The translations under genes and the position numbers were made by a program. DNA of 64,000 nt, from the NCBI GenBank assembly GCA_900472175.1, contig UCHD01000017.1, positions 124,001 to 188,000 of the forward strand, given 5' to 3'. This DNA comes from Hyphomicrobiales bacterium. Lineage in GTDB: Bacteria > Pseudomonadota > Alphaproteobacteria > Rhizobiales > Rhizobiaceae. This document shows positions 53,905-63,152 of this stretch, in pieces. How positions within the stretch are numbered: position 1 is the first letter of the stretch; every line of letters starts with the position of its first letter. The notes beneath the pieces are model-generated. The model was not told where the DNA came from. It ran no database searches and was given only the letters and a program-made list of their open reading frames with translations.

Positions 53905-53919
53905 ATGGCCGGTGGCCAT
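53905..53919. terminator. Small palindrome after the TadE-like pair
   Basis: ATGGCC-GGT-GGCCAT, 34 bp beyond the stop, followed by TTTAC. It is a weak terminator candidate separating pilus and nucleoside genes. Confidence 0.35.
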
Positions 53920-54030
53920 TTACAACAGGCACGACCTCAGAGTATTTCTGCGCACTTTCACCTCTACGTTGATCGCGTGGAATGAAAAGGTGTATTTGTT
54001 CTGTCGGTCCGGCAGCATACTGGGTGGTTC

Positions 54031-55251
54031 ATGGCGCGTGCCTTTCTGTTCGTTCTTGATTCCTTCGGCATTGGCGGAGCGCCAGACGCTTCCGAATTTG
54101 GCGATGATGGCGCCGATACGCTCGGTCATATCGCCGAATTCTGCGCAGCCGGCGCCGGGGACCGGGAGGGCCTGCGCGAAGGGCCACTGACGCTCCCCAA
54201 CATGTCGGCGCTCGGCTTGCTGCATGCGGCAAAGCTCGCCAACAAACGCCTGCCTGCCGGCATGCCGCTGCCGGAGCGCGTGTTCGGGCTTTATGGCGCC
54301 GCAAGCGAAGTCTCGCGCGGTAAGGATACGCCGTCCGGTCATTGGGAAATTGCCGGAACACCGGTGAGATTCGACTGGGGGTACTTCCCCACGGAGGGCG
54401 ATGCTTTCCCCGCGGAGCTGGTTGAAGCGATCTGCCGCGAAGGGGGAGTGCCAGGAATTCTCGGCAATTGCCATGCCCCGGGCACGGACATTATCGAGCG
54501 GTATGGCGAAGAGCATATGCGCACCGGCAAGCCGATCTGCTACACGTCGTCCGATTCCGTCTTCCAGATCGCCGCGCACGAGCACTCCTTCGGCCTCGAA
54601 CGGCTCCTAGAATTCTGCCAGGTCGTGCGCCGCCTGCTCGACGATTATAATATCGGCCGCGTCATCGCCCGGCCTTTCACCGGCAGCACGCCAAAAGATT
54701 TCGTCCGCACCGGCAATCGCCGCGACTATTCCGTGCTGCCGCCGGAGCCGACCTTGCTCGATCGCCTGAAGGAAGCCGGGCGTACCGTGCACGCCGTCGG
54801 CAAGATCGCCGATATCTTCGCCCACCAGGGCATTGGCCGCACGATCAAGGCCAATGGCAATATGGAGCTGTTCGAGGCGACACTGAAAGCCATGGACGAA
54901 GCTGAGGACGGCGATCTGGTTTTCACCAATTTCGTCGATTTCGACATGCTCTACGGCCATCGCCGCGACGTGCCGGGTTATGCCGCCGCCCTTGAAGCCT
55001 TCGACCAGCGGCTGCCGGATCTGGACCGCAAGCTGAAACCCGGCGATATTGTTATTCTGACGGCCGACCATGGTTGCGATCCGACCTGGCGCGGCACCGA
55101 TCATACGCGTGAACGCGTGCCGATCCTCGTCTTCGGCCCCGGCATCCGCACCCGCTCGATCGGTGTCCTGCCGAGCTTTGCCGGGATTGGAGAGACGATC
55201 GCCAAACATCTGGGCCTTGCCCCGGGTCTGCATGGGAGAAGTTTTCTGTGA
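54031..55251 (+). CDS. deoB: Phosphopentomutase
   Basis: 406 residues, normal DeoB length. It interconverts (deoxy)ribose-1-phosphate and -5-phosphate. This alkaline-phosphatase-fold enzyme shows [20 protein letters not shown] with the first metal Asp, the phosphate-accepting Thr in [10 protein letters not shown], and the second metal site [20 protein letters not shown]. It starts the deoB-add-upp run. The ribosome-binding sequence before ATG 54031 is weak. It overlaps add by four bases (GTGA). Confidence 0.95.
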   Translation: MARAFLFVLDSFGIGGAPDASEFGDDGADTLGHIAEFCAAGAGDREGLREGPLTLPNMSALGLLHAAKLANKRLPAGMPLPERVFGLYGAASEVSRGKDTPSGHWEIAGTPVRFDWGYFPTEGDAFPAELVEAICREGGVPGILGNCHAPGTDIIERYGEEHMRTGKPICYTSSDSVFQIAAHEHSFGLERLLEFCQVVRRLLDDYNIGRVIARPFTGSTPKDFVRTGNRRDYSVLPPEPTLLDRLKEAGRTVHAVGKIADIFAHQGIGRTIKANGNMELFEATLKAMDEAEDGDLVFTNFVDFDMLYGHRRDVPGYAAALEAFDQRLPDLDRKLKPGDIVILTADHGCDPTWRGTDHTRERVPILVFGPGIRTRSIGVLPSFAGIGETIAKHLGLAPGLHGRSFL

Positions 55252-56216
55252 CCGCATATCTGAAGAAGGCCGAACTGCATTGCCATATCGAAGGCGCCGC
55301 GCAGCCGGCACTCGCTTTGATCATGGCGAAAAAATACAATGTCGATATCAGCGGCATCATCAAGGACGGGGCCTATGTCTGGGCCAATTTCAGCGAATTC
55401 CTGAAATGCTATGACGCCGTTGCCGAGCTTTTCCGCTCGGAGGAGGATTATGCGCTTCTGGCCGAGACCTATCTGACCGAGCTCGCCGCGGCGGGTACGA
55501 TCTACAGCGAGATCATCGTTTCGCCCGATCACGGCAACACGATCGGCATCGGCAGCGACGCCTATATTCGCGGGCTTGCCGCCGGTATCACGGCCGCGAA
55601 GGAAAAGACCGGCATCGAGGGCCGGATGATCATCACCATCATCCGTCACATGGGGCCGGAAGCGGCGGAACGCACGGCGCTCTATGCCGCCAAGCGCGAA
55701 CATCCGCTGGTTACCGGCTTCAACCTTGCCGGGGACGAGCGCATGCACACGGTCGCCGATTTCTCCCGTGCCTTCGATATTGCCCGGGATTGCGGCCTTG
55801 GCCTGACCATCCATGCCGGCGAAATGGCAGGCGCCTTCAGCGTGCGCGATGCGCTCGATCATGTGCGGCCCTCGCGCATCAGCCACGGCGTCCGCGCCAT
55901 TGAGGATGCAAACCTCGTGAAGAGGATCACAGACGAAGGCGTGGTGCTCGAAACCTGCCCGGGCTCCAATGTGTCGCTGCAGGTGTTTCCGGACTTTGCC
56001 GCACATCCATTGCGCGCGCTTCATGAGGCCGGATGCCGGGTAACGCTCAATTCCGACGATCCGCCGTTCTTCCACACATCGCTGAAGCAGGAATATGAGA
56101 TTGCCTCGCAGGTGATGGGTTTTTCCGACGGCGAGATCAACGGCATGACCCGTACAGCAATCGAGGCTGCCTTTGTCGACGAGCCGACACGCGCACGCCT
56201 CCTCGCCTCTCTTTAG
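55248..56216 (+). CDS. add: Adenosine deaminase
   Basis: 322 residues. Zinc and active-site motifs are [27 protein letters not shown] with the catalytic Glu, [11 protein letters not shown] and [14 protein letters not shown]. It deaminates adenosine or deoxyadenosine to inosine forms; an adenine-deaminase role cannot be excluded from sequence alone. The GTG start at 55248 overlaps the deoB stop, implying coupled translation. A 129-bp gap leads to upp. Confidence 0.9.
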   Translation: MTAYLKKAELHCHIEGAAQPALALIMAKKYNVDISGIIKDGAYVWANFSEFLKCYDAVAELFRSEEDYALLAETYLTELAAAGTIYSEIIVSPDHGNTIGIGSDAYIRGLAAGITAAKEKTGIEGRMIITIIRHMGPEAAERTALYAAKREHPLVTGFNLAGDERMHTVADFSRAFDIARDCGLGLTIHAGEMAGAFSVRDALDHVRPSRISHGVRAIEDANLVKRITDEGVVLETCPGSNVSLQVFPDFAAHPLRALHEAGCRVTLNSDDPPFFHTSLKQEYEIASQVMGFSDGEINGMTRTAIEAAFVDEPTRARLLASL

Positions 56217-56345
56217 AGGCCGCCCGCCTCTCTTTGCACTGCTCGGGCTGGGGATGACGCCGTAAAGCGCTGTTCTGGCCTTGCGGCGTCTCGCCTTTCC
56301 GTGAAAAAAGGATTTAAAATCCAGATCCCGCAGGAGGGCTTGGCC

Positions 56346-56975
56346 ATGGACGGCGTTACAGTCATCAATCACCCGCTTGTTCAGCACAAGCTGACCATCA
56401 TGCGCAAGAAGGAGACTTCGACAGCGGGGTTCCGCCGCTTGCTTCGCGAAATCTCGACGCTGCTCTGCTACGAGGTCACCCGTGATCTCGAACTGACGAT
56501 GGAAACCATCGAAACGCCGATGCAGACCATTCAGGCGCCGGTTCTTGAGGGCAAGAAGCTGGTTTTCGCGTCCATTCTGCGCGCCGGAAACGGCCTGCTC
56601 GAAGGCATGCTGGAACTGGTTCCCTCCGCCCGCGTCTCGCATGTCGGCGTCTACCGCGACCATGAAACGCTGGAAGCCGTCGAATATTACTTCAAGGCAC
56701 CGGAAGCGATGTCCGAACGCCTCGTCATCGTCGTTGATCCGATGCTGGCAACCGGAAATTCCTCGATTGCGGCAATCGACAAGCTGAAGGAGCGCGGCGC
56801 TAAGAACCTGCGGTTCCTCTGCCTGCTGGCCGCACCGGAAGGTATCAAGAACTTTCAGGCCGCCCACCCGGACGTACCGATCTTTACCGCCTCGATCGAC
56901 AGCCATCTGAACGAGCAGGGTTATATCGTGCCGGGCCTTGGTGACGCCGGCGACCGGATGTACGGCACGAAGTAA
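56346..56975 (+). CDS. upp: Uracil phosphoribosyltransferase
   Basis: 209 residues from ATG 56346, preceded by AGGAGG; an open frame extends to 56301 without support. It makes UMP from uracil and PRPP. The PRPP loop is [18 protein letters not shown], the family N-terminus is [19 protein letters not shown], and the uracil site is near the end ([18 protein letters not shown]). It recovers uracil released by the pyrimidine phosphorylase encoded nearby. A strong terminator follows. Confidence 0.95.
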   Translation: MDGVTVINHPLVQHKLTIMRKKETSTAGFRRLLREISTLLCYEVTRDLELTMETIETPMQTIQAPVLEGKKLVFASILRAGNGLLEGMLELVPSARVSHVGVYRDHETLEAVEYYFKAPEAMSERLVIVVDPMLATGNSSIAAIDKLKERGAKNLRFLCLLAAPEGIKNFQAAHPDVPIFTASIDSHLNEQGYIVPGLGDAGDRMYGTK

Positions 56976-57035
56976 AGCCCGAACGGCCGGGTGGAATCTT
57001 GCCGATTCCTTAACCAGTTTTACAACTCGACATGC

Positions 57036-57062
57036 AGCCGCCGGAAAACCCGGCGGCTTTTT
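57036..57062 (+). terminator. Intrinsic terminator of upp
   Basis: GCCGCCGG (57037-57044) pairs with CCGGCGGC (57050-57057), closed by an A-T pair, and is followed by TTTTT at 57058-57062. Confidence 0.9.
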
Positions 57063-57123
57063 GCATCCTGTTAGCGGGCTTCGTGCTTAGCTGCATGGGA
57101 TGTTCACGTGTGGAGTATGATCA

Positions 57124-57645
57124 ATGCTGGTTCGTATGGCTGTCTTTGCCGGAGGCATCGTTGCCGCCGCCATGGTGCTGCCGGGCCTTGCCACGTCCTA
57201 TCTTGACCGCCCGCAGACCGACACCGACACACCGGCCAAGACCACCCAGGCCAGCCCGGCAAAATATACCGCCAGCAAGGGCGTCATCATGCAGCCAGGT
57301 GCCGGAGGACATTTCCTGGGGACCTTCACGATCAACGGGCGCAAGGCGGATGGCATGGTCGATACCGGAGCCAGCATGATCGCCATCAATATATCGACGG
57401 CGCGAAGGCTGGGCATCTCGACGGGATCGCTCGCCTTCAACGCCAGAGCCAATACCGCAAACGGCATCGTCAAGGGCGCTTTCGTGACGCTGGACCGCGT
57501 CGAGATCGGCACGATTGCAGTCAGGGATGTCGAGGCCATGGTGCTACCCGACAAATCGCTATCCGGCATGCTGGTCGGCATGAGCTTTCTCAACAAGCTC
57601 TCGTCCTACCGCGTCGAGAATGGAGCGCTGCACCTTACCCGCTGA
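57124..57645 (+). CDS. Retropepsin-like clan AA aspartic protease (TIGR02281 type)
   Basis: 173 residues. An N-terminal hydrophobic helix (MAVFAGGIVAAAMVLPGLAT) is followed by a linker and a single retroviral-protease-like domain with the active-site MVDTGASMIAINISTARRLG, and the second motif region FVTLDRVEIGTIAVRDVEAM. Single-domain proteins of this type act as dimers, anchored on the periplasmic side. The 3' end overlaps the convergent deoA by 11 bp. Substrate unknown. Confidence 0.87.
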   Translation: MLVRMAVFAGGIVAAAMVLPGLATSYLDRPQTDTDTPAKTTQASPAKYTASKGVIMQPGAGGHFLGTFTINGRKADGMVDTGASMIAINISTARRLGISTGSLAFNARANTANGIVKGAFVTLDRVEIGTIAVRDVEAMVLPDKSLSGMLVGMSFLNKLSSYRVENGALHLTR

Positions 57646-58948
57646 TTTTGGAAACAATCACCGGGCGCGCCGGCAACGCGCCGTCACCGATCGCATAAAT
57701 CTCCTGCAACCGGGCACGCGCCTTCAATGCCTGATCCTCGCTCGCCGCATGGACAAACGCGAAGGGCTCCCCCTTCTCGACCCTGGCTCCCAACGGCTTC
57801 AGGCCGCTGAAGCCGACGCGATGATCGATTGCCTCGTCCGGCCTTGTACGGCCGCCGCCAAGCGCAATGACTTCCATTCCGACATCGCGGGCATTGCAGG
57901 ATTGAAGATAGCCGTCACGCAAAGCTTCGACGGCGAGAATGACCGGTGCCTTGACCAGGTAGGCCTGCGGACGCTCGATGAAATCAGCCGGACCACCCAG
58001 CAAATGGACCATCTGGCCAAATCGCTCCAGCGCTGCACCGCTGGCCAGCGCACGGCGGGCGAGATCGCTGGCCTCCGCGGGGTTATCCGCAAAGCCTGAT
58101 GTCATCAGCATCTCCGCCGCAAAGGCCATCACCACCGCGTCGAGACGGGTTCCGGCTTTTTCTCCCCGCAGGAAAGCGACGCAATTTTCGATTTCCACCG
58201 CATTTCCAGCGGCATCGGCCAGGGGTTCGTTCATATCGGTGATCAGCGCCGTCGTCTTGACGCCAGCGCCATTGGCGACACCCACCAGCGAGCGGGCCAG
58301 CGTCTCGGCCTCCTCCAGCCCGACCATGAAGGCGCCATTGCCGATCTTGACGTCGAGCACCAGCGATTGCAGGCCGGCGGCCAGTTTCTTGGAAAGGATC
58401 GAGGCGGTGATCAGTGGCACGGAATCGACCGTCGCCGTGACGTCGCGAATGGCGTAGAGACGCCGGTCGGCCGGGGCGAGATCTGCCGTTTGGCCGATGA
58501 TGGCGCAACCGGCCCCCTGAACGGTACGCCGGAGCAGCGCTTCCGTTGGCTTGATATCGTAGCCCGGGATCGATTCCAGCTTGTCGAGCGTGCCGCCGGT
58601 ATGGCCAAGGCCGCGCCCGGAAATCATCGGCACGGCCAGACCGCAGGCGGCGACGATCGGCGCTAGCATCAGGGAGACGTTGTCACCGACACCACCGGTC
58701 GAGTGCTTGTCGGCAACAGGACGACCGATATCGGCCCAGGACAGGACATCGCCGCTGTCGCGCATGGCAAGCGTCAGCGCCACCGTTTCTTCAAGGTTCA
58801 TGCCGGAAAACCAGACGGCCATGGCGAAAGCCGCCACCTGCCCTTCGGAGATCGATCCGTCGGTCAGGCCACGGATGAAACCGGCGATATCCGCTCTGTC
58901 GAGCGCCTCCCCGTTCCGCTTTCGGCGAATGACCTCCTGCGGGATCAT
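57635..58948 (-). CDS. deoA: Thymidine phosphorylase
   Basis: 437 residues from ATG 58948; a TTG at 58954 overlapping the deoC stop is possible. It phosphorolyses thymidine and deoxyuridine to base and deoxyribose-1-phosphate. The family signature SGRGLGHTGGTLDKLESIPG is intact, as are the phosphate loop ADKHSTGGVGDNVSLMLAP and SILSKKLAAGLQSLVLDVKIG. It is the last gene of a minus-strand nucleoside operon, directly after deoC. Confidence 0.95.
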   Translation of the reverse strand: MIPQEVIRRKRNGEALDRADIAGFIRGLTDGSISEGQVAAFAMAVWFSGMNLEETVALTLAMRDSGDVLSWADIGRPVADKHSTGGVGDNVSLMLAPIVAACGLAVPMISGRGLGHTGGTLDKLESIPGYDIKPTEALLRRTVQGAGCAIIGQTADLAPADRRLYAIRDVTATVDSVPLITASILSKKLAAGLQSLVLDVKIGNGAFMVGLEEAETLARSLVGVANGAGVKTTALITDMNEPLADAAGNAVEIENCVAFLRGEKAGTRLDAVVMAFAAEMLMTSGFADNPAEASDLARRALASGAALERFGQMVHLLGGPADFIERPQAYLVKAPVILAVEALRDGYLQSCNARDVGMEVIALGGGRTRPDEAIDHRVGFSGLKPLGARVEKGEPFAFVHAASEDQALKARARLQEIYAIGDGALPARPVIVSKISG

Positions 58949-58950
58949 GA

Positions 58951-59727
58951 TCAATAGGCCGTTGCGCCAGCCACGGGCTCGCGGCCGTCAAGCACCGACA
59001 GAATGTCACCGAGCAGACCGGAGGCACCGAAGCGGAACGTCGAGGGCATCGGCCAGTCCGGGCTGTGGATCGTCGCTGCCAGATTGAGATAGAGGCGGGC
59101 ATCGCCAACGGTGCGCACGCCACCGGCCGGCTTGAAGCCAACCTTGCGGCCGCTTTCGCGGATGCACGTCAGCATGATATCGGCGGCCTCCAGCGTCGCA
59201 TTGACGGCGACCTTGCCGGTCGATGTCTTGATGAAATCGGCACCTTCCTGGATGGCGATATGGGATGCGTTGCGGATCAGGCCGCGATCCTTCAACTCGC
59301 CGGTTTCAAGGATGGTCTTGAGCACGACAGGCGCGGGGCAGGCTTTCCGCACGGCGGAGATCAGTGTGCGCACGGCCTGTTCATCGCCCGCCATGAAGGC
59401 GCGGTAGGGGATAACCAGATCGATCTCGTCAGCACCATCGGCAATCGCCTGCTGCGTTTCGGCGACAACGGTTTCGACCGGTAATTCACCCGAAGGAAAA
59501 TTGACGACCGTTGCGATCTTGACGGTGCTGTTGGACCCAAGAATTTCGCGCGCCTGGGCAACGAAGCGCGGCCAGATGCAGATTGCTGCCGTATGGCCAT
59601 GTGGCGTGCGGGCAGAGGCGCAGAGCTTTTCAATCGCCTCGGGTGTGCAGTCGTCCGTCAGGTCGGTGAGATCCAACAGGGACAGCGCTAGTGCGGCTAT
59701 CTGGCGATTGGAAGCTTCGAGCATCAT
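58951..59727 (-). CDS. deoC: Deoxyribose-phosphate aldolase
   Basis: 258 residues. This class I aldolase cleaves deoxyribose-5-phosphate to acetaldehyde and glyceraldehyde-3-phosphate. The Schiff-base lysine lies in GADFIKTSTGKVAVNATLEA, and the second active-site lysine region is GRKVGFKPAGGVRTVGDARL. VVLKTILETGELKD matches the substrate strand. It completes the degradation chain started by DeoA, PunA and DeoB. A 133-bp gap separates it from punA, with no clear terminator. Confidence 0.95.
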   Translation of the reverse strand: MMLEASNRQIAALALSLLDLTDLTDDCTPEAIEKLCASARTPHGHTAAICIWPRFVAQAREILGSNSTVKIATVVNFPSGELPVETVVAETQQAIADGADEIDLVIPYRAFMAGDEQAVRTLISAVRKACPAPVVLKTILETGELKDRGLIRNASHIAIQEGADFIKTSTGKVAVNATLEAADIMLTCIRESGRKVGFKPAGGVRTVGDARLYLNLAATIHSPDWPMPSTFRFGASGLLGDILSVLDGREPVAGATAY

Positions 59728-59860
59728 GGGGTCCGTCCATTTCTAGATCGCGATCAATCGTGACGGAGCTGCGGCCAGTCACGAACGGTTGTTCTATACG
59801 CTTGAGACGGCCGCGCAAACCCGTCTTGCGCATGGCCATGAGCGCGAAAGTCCGATTGTG

Positions 59861-60652
59861 CTAAGCCGCGATCATTTCCGCCAGGATTGACGCCAGCCGC
59901 TTGCCACCGATGGGAGCCATGTCCTTGGTCTCGTGATGGCTGAGTTCGCCGCCCGTCATGCCCGCTCCGAAGTTGGTGATGACGGAGGCAGCCGCGACCT
60001 TGAGGCCGAAGAACCGGGCAAGGATAACTTCCGGTACAGTCGACATGCCAACCGCATCCGCACCAAGAATACGGGCCATGCGGATTTCGGCCGGCGTTTC
60101 GAAATTCGGCCCGGAGAACCACATGTAGACGCCGGAGCCTAGCGGAATATCCAGCTTGATCGCCGCAGCGCGCATGCGCTCGACAAGGCCCGGATCGTAA
60201 GCCGAGGTCAGGCCGACGAAACGATCATCGCTATCGACGCCGATCAGCGGGCTGGTGCCGGAGAAATTGATGTGATCGGTGATCTGCATCACCGAGCCCG
60301 GCGGCAGGTCTTCGCGCAGCGATCCGGCCGAATTCGTCAGGATCAACGTTTCGACGCCGAGCGCCTTCAATGTCTCGATCGGCGTGCGCATCGCATTGGC
60401 ATCGCCCCGCTCGTAGAAATGCACCCGCCCCGACAGGACGATAACCGGGACGCCGCCGATCCTGCCCGCCACCAGTTCGCCGGCATGCCCCGATACAGCG
60501 CTGACCGGGAAGCCCGGAATGTCGGCATAGGAAACCCGCACGGGATCCGTGACCGCCTCAACCAGCGATCCAAGGCCGGAACCGAGCACGATGCCGTAGC
60601 GCGGCGACAGGCCGGCAAGCCTGGCCTTCAGCATATCCGCGGCGGCCGTCAT
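59861..60652 (-). CDS. punA: Purine-nucleoside phosphorylase (trimeric type II)
   Basis: 263 residues. GIVLGSGLGSLVEAV is the phosphate-binding start, LSGRVHFYERGD and TNSAGSL are conserved, and GPNFETPAEIRMARILGADA with VGMSTVPEVI form the purine and ribose site. It releases purine base from inosine or guanosine types with formation of ribose-1-phosphate. Its ATG overlaps the cdd stop (ATGA). It lies between cdd and deoC in the nucleoside operon. Confidence 0.94.
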   Translation of the reverse strand: MTAAADMLKARLAGLSPRYGIVLGSGLGSLVEAVTDPVRVSYADIPGFPVSAVSGHAGELVAGRIGGVPVIVLSGRVHFYERGDANAMRTPIETLKALGVETLILTNSAGSLREDLPPGSVMQITDHINFSGTSPLIGVDSDDRFVGLTSAYDPGLVERMRAAAIKLDIPLGSGVYMWFSGPNFETPAEIRMARILGADAVGMSTVPEVILARFFGLKVAAASVITNFGAGMTGGELSHHETKDMAPIGGKRLASILAEMIAA

Positions 60653-61041
60653 CCGAGAATCTCGGTTTCGAACGAATGCGGCAGAAGATCGGACATCGAC
60701 AACGTCTTCTTCACACCCGTTTCATCGCAGAGAAAAATAAGGGTGCTGGCGCCGGAAAACTCAGCCAGCCGCTGGCGGCAGCCGCCGCAGGGTGGGCAGA
60801 GCGCCAGCTTCTCGGCGATGACAGCGACTTCGACGATCTTGCGCTGTCCGGCCATGACCATATGGCTGATCGCCGTCGTTTCGGCGCACCAGCCCTCTGG
60901 AAAGGACAGGTTCTCGATATTGGCACCGGTATAAATCCGGCCATCCTCGGCGCGGATGGCGGCGCCGACGGGGAATTTCGAATAGGGCGCATGGGCTTTC
61001 GCCATCGCCTCGCGGGCCGCCTCGAAAAGCTCGTTTTCCAT
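60649..61041 (-). CDS. cdd: Cytidine deaminase
   Basis: 130 residues, the short homotetrameric CDA type. Zinc ligands lie in GWCAETTAISHMVMAG (Cys and catalytic Glu) and LCPPCGGCRQRLAEF. It converts (deoxy)cytidine to (deoxy)uridine, feeding DeoA. It is two bases downstream of an ABC permease gene and overlaps punA by four, so uptake and degradation genes are co-transcribed. Confidence 0.94.
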   Translation of the reverse strand: MENELFEAAREAMAKAHAPYSKFPVGAAIRAEDGRIYTGANIENLSFPEGWCAETTAISHMVMAGQRKIVEVAVIAEKLALCPPCGGCRQRLAEFSGASTLIFLCDETGVKKTLSMSDLLPHSFETEILG

Positions 61042-61043
61042 GG

Positions 61044-62015
61044 TCAGCGCTCCTTCACATAGGGTATGCCGCCTGCCTTGGGCGGGATCGCTTTGCCGAT
61101 GAAGCCGGCAAGCAGGATGACTGTGAGGATATAGGGCAGCGCCTGCATCAATTGTACCGGCACCTGGCCGATCAGCGGCAACGGATTGCCCTGCAGACGA
61201 ATGGCAAAGGCATCAAGGAACCCGAACAGCAGGCAAGCCAGCATGATATTGACCGGGCGCCACTTGGCAAAGATCAGCGCCGCCAGCGCGATATAGCCCT
61301 TGCCCGCCGTCATGCCCTTGACGAACCCGGCGCTCATCGCCAGCGACAGATAGGCCCCGGCGAAACCGCAGAGAATGCCGCAACAGATGACGGCCCGGTA
61401 ACGCAGCCAGATTACCGAAATACCGGCAGTATCGACAGCGCTCGGATTTTCCCCGACAGCGCGCAGGCGCAGGCCAAAGCGGGTACGATAGAGAACCCAC
61501 CAGCTGAACGGAACCAGCGCGAAGGCGACATAGGTCAGGATGAAGTGACCGGACAACAGCTCGGAATAGATCGGCCCGAGGAACGGCACGTCCCTGACTG
61601 CATCGGCAAACGGCAAGGTCACCGTCTGGAAGCGGGCATCGCCTGACAGTGCGGGTGTACGGCCGCCTTGACGGAACCAGGCTTCGCCGAGAATGACGGT
61701 GGATCCGGCGACGATGAAGTTGATGGCGACGCCGGAGACAATCTGGCTGCCGCGCTGGGTGATCGAGGCATACCCGTGCACCAATGACAACAGTACAGAG
61801 ATGAGGACGGCAGCCATCAGGCCCATCATCACATTGCCGGTGACGGCAGCGACAGCACCGGCAGCAAAGGCAGCGCCGAGCATCTTGCCTTCAAGGCCGA
61901 TGTCGAACACCCCTGCCCGCTCGGTGAACAGGCCGGCAAGGGCAGCAAAAATCAACGGGACGGAAACACGGATGGTCGATTCAAGGATCGCGATGATCGT
62001 GTGGAACAGATCCAT
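61044..62015 (-). CDS. Nucleoside ABC transporter permease (BMP-type, second permease)
   Basis: 323 residues and about eight to ten hydrophobic segments of the branched-chain-type BPD_transp_2 family. ALAGLFTERAGVFDIGLEGK at the N-terminus and LRAVGENPSAVDTAGISVIW in the middle are hallmarks of the YufQ/NupQ-like permeases of nucleoside importers. With the preceding permease it forms the heterodimeric membrane channel. The gap to the upstream permease is 3 bp and to cdd 2 bp. The gene neighbourhood makes nucleosides the likely substrate. Confidence 0.9.
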   Translation of the reverse strand: MDLFHTIIAILESTIRVSVPLIFAALAGLFTERAGVFDIGLEGKMLGAAFAAGAVAAVTGNVMMGLMAAVLISVLLSLVHGYASITQRGSQIVSGVAINFIVAGSTVILGEAWFRQGGRTPALSGDARFQTVTLPFADAVRDVPFLGPIYSELLSGHFILTYVAFALVPFSWWVLYRTRFGLRLRAVGENPSAVDTAGISVIWLRYRAVICCGILCGFAGAYLSLAMSAGFVKGMTAGKGYIALAALIFAKWRPVNIMLACLLFGFLDAFAIRLQGNPLPLIGQVPVQLMQALPYILTVILLAGFIGKAIPPKAGGIPYVKER

Positions 62016-62018
62016 GGC

Positions 62019-63152
62019 TCAGGCTCCCCTTGTCTGCGCGGCAACTGCGGAGCGGCGGCCGATACCGGCAAATGCACGGCCGATGGCCGGGCGGAACATG
62101 TTTTCGAGCGCGCCGGCAAAGAGAATGACCAGGCCTTGGATGATGACGATCATGTCCCGCGAAATGGACGGCATTTCGAAGGCGATTTCGGCTCCGCCCT
62201 GATAAAGCATTCCGAACAGGACGGCTGCCGGAATGATCCCGGCCGGATGCGACCGCCCCATCAGCGCCACAGCGATGCCGACGAAGCCGGCGCCCTGCAC
62301 GAAATCCAGCTGCATGCGATACTGCTCGCCCATGATCGGGTTCAGCGCCATCATACCGGCCAGACCACCCGAGATCATCATGACGATGACGGTGATGCGC
62401 GCCTCGCCAATGCCGGCATAGCGCGCCGCCGAGGGGCTATGGCCCATGGTGCGCATCTCGTAGCCGAGCTTGGTGCGCCAGATCAGCACCCAGACCCCGA
62501 ACGCAGCCAGAAGCGCCAAAAGGAAGGAGACGTTGAACGGCGAATTGCCGAGATTGAGCCCGAAGATCGACATCAGCCAGTCCAGCTTTGGCAGCTGACC
62601 ACCGGCCTCGAACGTGCGGGTCTGTGGCGCCATCTGGCCGAGAGGCTTCAGAACCTTGGTCAACAGGTAGACCATCAGGCTGGAGGCGATGAAATTGAAC
62701 ATGATGGTGGTGATCACCACGTGGCTGCCGCGCTTGGCCTGCAGCCAGCCGGGCAGGAAGGCCCACATGGCGCCAAAAAATGCCGAACCGATGATTGCCA
62801 GCGGGAAGACCACAAACCAGGGCATGGTCTTATCGAGCCAAAGGCAGGCAAGCGCCACGCCGATGCCGCCGATATAGGCCTGACCTTCACTGCCGATATT
62901 GAACAGGCCGGCATGGAAGGCAACAGCGACAGACAGGCCGGTGAAGATGAAGGTCGTGGCATAATACAGCGTGAAGCCGATATATTCACCGCGGCCGAAG
63001 GCGCCGTTGATCATATGATAGGCGGCATTCAGCGGATTTTCGCCGACCAGAAGCACGACGAGACCGGCCACCAGAAAGGCGACGACAAGGTTGATCAACG
63101 GGATCAGGCCGTATTCGGCCCAGCCCGGCAGTTTTGCGTATGGATTGCTCAT
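62019..63152 (-). CDS. Nucleoside ABC transporter permease (BMP-type, first permease)
   Basis: 377 residues, BPD_transp_2 family, YufP/NupP-like. The N-terminal helix LINLVVAFLVAGLVVLLVGE, the YHMINGAFGR-type loop, GLFNIGSEGQAYIGGIGVA and the coupling-helix region YEMRTMGHSPSAARYAGIGE are all present. It is the larger permease partner of the product at 61044-62015. Its ATG overlaps the stop of the ATPase gene (ATGA), so the importer subunits are translated together. Confidence 0.9.
   Translation of the reverse strand: MSNPYAKLPGWAEYGLIPLINLVVAFLVAGLVVLLVGENPLNAAYHMINGAFGRGEYIGFTLYYATTFIFTGLSVAVAFHAGLFNIGSEGQAYIGGIGVALACLWLDKTMPWFVVFPLAIIGSAFFGAMWAFLPGWLQAKRGSHVVITTIMFNFIASSLMVYLLTKVLKPLGQMAPQTRTFEAGGQLPKLDWLMSIFGLNLGNSPFNVSFLLALLAAFGVWVLIWRTKLGYEMRTMGHSPSAARYAGIGEARITVIVMMISGGLAGMMALNPIMGEQYRMQLDFVQGAGFVGIAVALMGRSHPAGIIPAAVLFGMLYQGGAEIAFEMPSISRDMIVIIQGLVILFAGALENMFRPAIGRAFAGIGRRSAVAAQTRGA

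Noticed and set aside
55101-56906. 601-codon minus-strand frame over deoB, add and upp
   Set aside because: It would overlap three recognised enzymes completely and has no recognisable domain.
59630-59839. 69-codon minus-strand frame between punA and deoC
   Set aside because: It overlaps the start of deoC out of frame, has no ribosome-binding site and no recognisable sequence.
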